From Phycisphaerae bacterium (GTDB lineage Bacteria > Planctomycetota > Phycisphaerae > Phycisphaerales > Phycisphaeraceae), in assembly GCA_030425705.1 (NCBI GenBank), contig JAUHZU010000003.1, forward strand, positions 310,001 through 374,000: 64,000 nt of DNA, read 5' to 3'. The translations under genes and the position numbers were made by a program. Every line of letters starts with the position of its first letter. The stretch's first letter is position 1. This document shows positions 62,560-64,000 of the stretch, in pieces. The notes below the pieces were generated by a model. The model did not search any database. It had not been told where the DNA came from and worked only from the letters and a program-made list of their open reading frames with translations.

Positions 62560-64000
62560 TTGCCCGAGATCACGCTCCCCCAGTTCCGTCCACCAACGCC
62601 CGCCGACGCCGCGGCCGGTTGCGGCACCGGCGGGTCGTCGTCCGTGTTGATGCCCGAGGGCGCGACGGCCGGGGATGCAAACGGCACCGGCGGCCCGAGC
62701 GTCTACCTCGAGACCTTCGGCTGCCAGATGAACGTGCTCGATAGCCAATTGGTCGTCAGCCAGCTCCGGGGGCTGGGCTACCGGTTTATCGACGACTGGA
62801 AGCGGGCCGACGTCGTGCTCTACAACACCTGCTCGGTCCGCGAGCAGGCGGAGAACAAGGTCTGGTCCCGTGTCGGTCTGGTCGGCAAGCACAAGCAGGA
62901 GCATCCCGGCGTCGTGCTCGGGGTCATCGGCTGCATGGCCGAACGCGACGGCGAGGACATGGTCCGGCGGCACCCGCAGATCGACCTGCTCTGCGGGCCC
63001 GGCGAGCTCGATAAGGTCCCGATGCTCATCGACAACGTGTTCAAGACGAAGACCGAAGGGTCAGGAGACCAAGGGGCCGAGGGGACAAGTGGGGCACAGG
63101 TCGCGCTCCAGGGCAACACCCACCGACGCAGCTCCACGCTCAGCGCCGCGAGCGACAAGCTCGAGCTCATCGACCTGTCGCGCAGCTTCAGCACGGCCGA
63201 CACGGAGCTGCCCGGCGAGCATATCCCCGGGGCCGGGCGGAGCGCCTACGTGCGCATCACGCGCGGCTGCAACAAGCTGTGCACCTATTGCGTCGTGCCC
63301 AACACCCGCGGGGCCGAGGTCCACCGCCACCCCGACCACATTGTCGAGGAGTGCCGCAAGCTCGCCGACCAGGGCGTCATCGAGGTCACGCTGCTCGGCC
63401 AGACCGTCAACCACTACCACTACGACCAGAGCGCCGCGGTACGGGTCGACGGCGTCTGGCAGCCGCAGGTCGGCACGGTCATCAGCCCGAACAAAGGCAC
63501 CGGCGGGCCGTCGCCACAGTTCAACGAGACAACGACCAGCTTCGCCGACCTGCTCTGGCGGGTGCACGAAGAGGTGCCCGCCATCCAGCGGCTGCGCTTC
63601 GTGACGTCCCTGCCCCGCGACTTCGGCGACGACATCCTGCAGGTCATGGCCGACGCGCCGCGCATCTGCCGGTACCTGCACCTGCCCGTGCAGTCGGGCA
63701 GCAACCGCGTCCTGGCGAAGATGAACCGCGGCTACCGCGTCGAGCAGTACCGCGACCTCATCGGCCGGGTCCGCCACTACCTGCCCACGGCGACCCTGGC
63801 CACCGACATCATCGTCGGCTTCCCGGGCGAGACCGAGGACGACTTCGAGCAGACCGCCGAGCTGATGCGCTACGCGCGGTACAAGAACAGCTTCATCTTC
63901 AAGTACTCGCCCCGGCCGGGCACGACGGCCTACGACCGGCTGCCCGACGATATCCCCGACGCCGTGAAGCGCCGCCGCAACAACACGCTGCTGACGCTGC
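62560..64000 (+). CDS. miaB: tRNA 2-methylthio-N6-dimethylallyladenosine synthase MiaB, cut by the right edge
   Basis: About 480 codons to the window end. The MiaB N-domain begins VYLETFGCQMNVLDSQLVVS, followed by YNTCSVREQAENKVWSR; the radical-SAM cluster is RITRGCNKLCTYCVVPNTRG with CxxxCxxC; LHLPVQSGSNRVLAKMNRGY and TDIIVGFPGETEDDFEQT follow. It adds a methylthio group to A37 of tRNAs. The start is uncertain: TTG 62560 has AGGA nearby and the stretch to ATG 62650 has coding-like composition, so I use TTG; ATG 62650 is the alternative. An insert of about 45 residues (after FKTKTEGSGD) separates the two cluster-binding domains and is unusual. Confidence 0.92.
   Translation, partial: MPEITLPQFRPPTPADAAAGCGTGGSSSVLMPEGATAGDANGTGGPSVYLETFGCQMNVLDSQLVVSQLRGLGYRFIDDWKRADVVLYNTCSVREQAENKVWSRVGLVGKHKQEHPGVVLGVIGCMAERDGEDMVRRHPQIDLLCGPGELDKVPMLIDNVFKTKTEGSGDQGAEGTSGAQVALQGNTHRRSSTLSAASDKLELIDLSRSFSTADTELPGEHIPGAGRSAYVRITRGCNKLCTYCVVPNTRGAEVHRHPDHIVEECRKLADQGVIEVTLLGQTVNHYHYDQSAAVRVDGVWQPQVGTVISPNKGTGGPSPQFNETTTSFADLLWRVHEEVPAIQRLRFVTSLPRDFGDDILQVMADAPRICRYLHLPVQSGSNRVLAKMNRGYRVEQYRDLIGRVRHYLPTATLATDIIVGFPGETEDDFEQTAELMRYARYKNSFIFKYSPRPGTTAYDRLPDDIPDAVKRRRNNTLLTL

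Overview
The window reads as chromosomal DNA from a high-GC planctomycete, most likely of the Phycisphaerae type. Supporting features are a type II secretion cluster whose GspL-like protein has a PilM-type front half, several small membrane proteins with Cys-x-x-Cys zinc ribbons, a Tat-exported DUF4159 protein, a formylglycine sulfatase, M50/HlyD fusion proteins and a fragmented ribosomal/alpha operon. This placement is inference from gene content; there is no rRNA in the window.

Layout. (1) 1-9709, minus strand: a compact type II secretion operon in the order E-F-G-H-I-J-K-L-M-C-D, with several stop/start overlaps; the secretin runs off the left edge. (2) 9819-15444, minus: a secreted Gly/Arg-rich helical protein, a Ski2-like helicase and a Tat-exported DUF4159 protein. 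(3) 15653-22709: a probable export cassette of a GAF-HlyD membrane adaptor, a PqqD-M50 protease-HlyD fusion and a shortened SecA paralogue, with a second HlyD protein convergent at its end. (4) 22862-39930: housekeeping and mixed genes (recN, a serine hydrolase, nuoB, a histidine kinase, ilvN, an unusual lepB, nuoH, rluD, tRNA-His, an MlaE-type permease, an S49 peptidase). (5) 40179-41623: a low-GC island holding an Rhs fragment and two lipoprotein genes, one with a -1 frameshift in a T8 run. (6) 41785-42981: a probable selenoprotein gene, with an in-frame UGA followed by a well-formed bacterial SECIS hairpin; a sulfatase gene follows. (7) 44586-61058: the S10-spc-alpha ribosomal region from rpsJ to rplQ, with promoters before rpsJ and map and strong terminators after rpoA and after rplQ; rpmD, adk and rpsD are missing from their usual places. 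(8) 61074-64000: surE, a small membrane protein, and the start of miaB.

The two most interesting items are the thioredoxin-like selenoprotein at 41785-42981 and the GAF-HlyD / PqqD-M50-HlyD / short SecA cassette at 15653-21791. No gap between genes exceeds about 300 bases. The longest, 39931-40178, is GC-rich and holds nothing I recognise. Most long open frames opposite the listed genes are high-GC antisense shadows and are left out.
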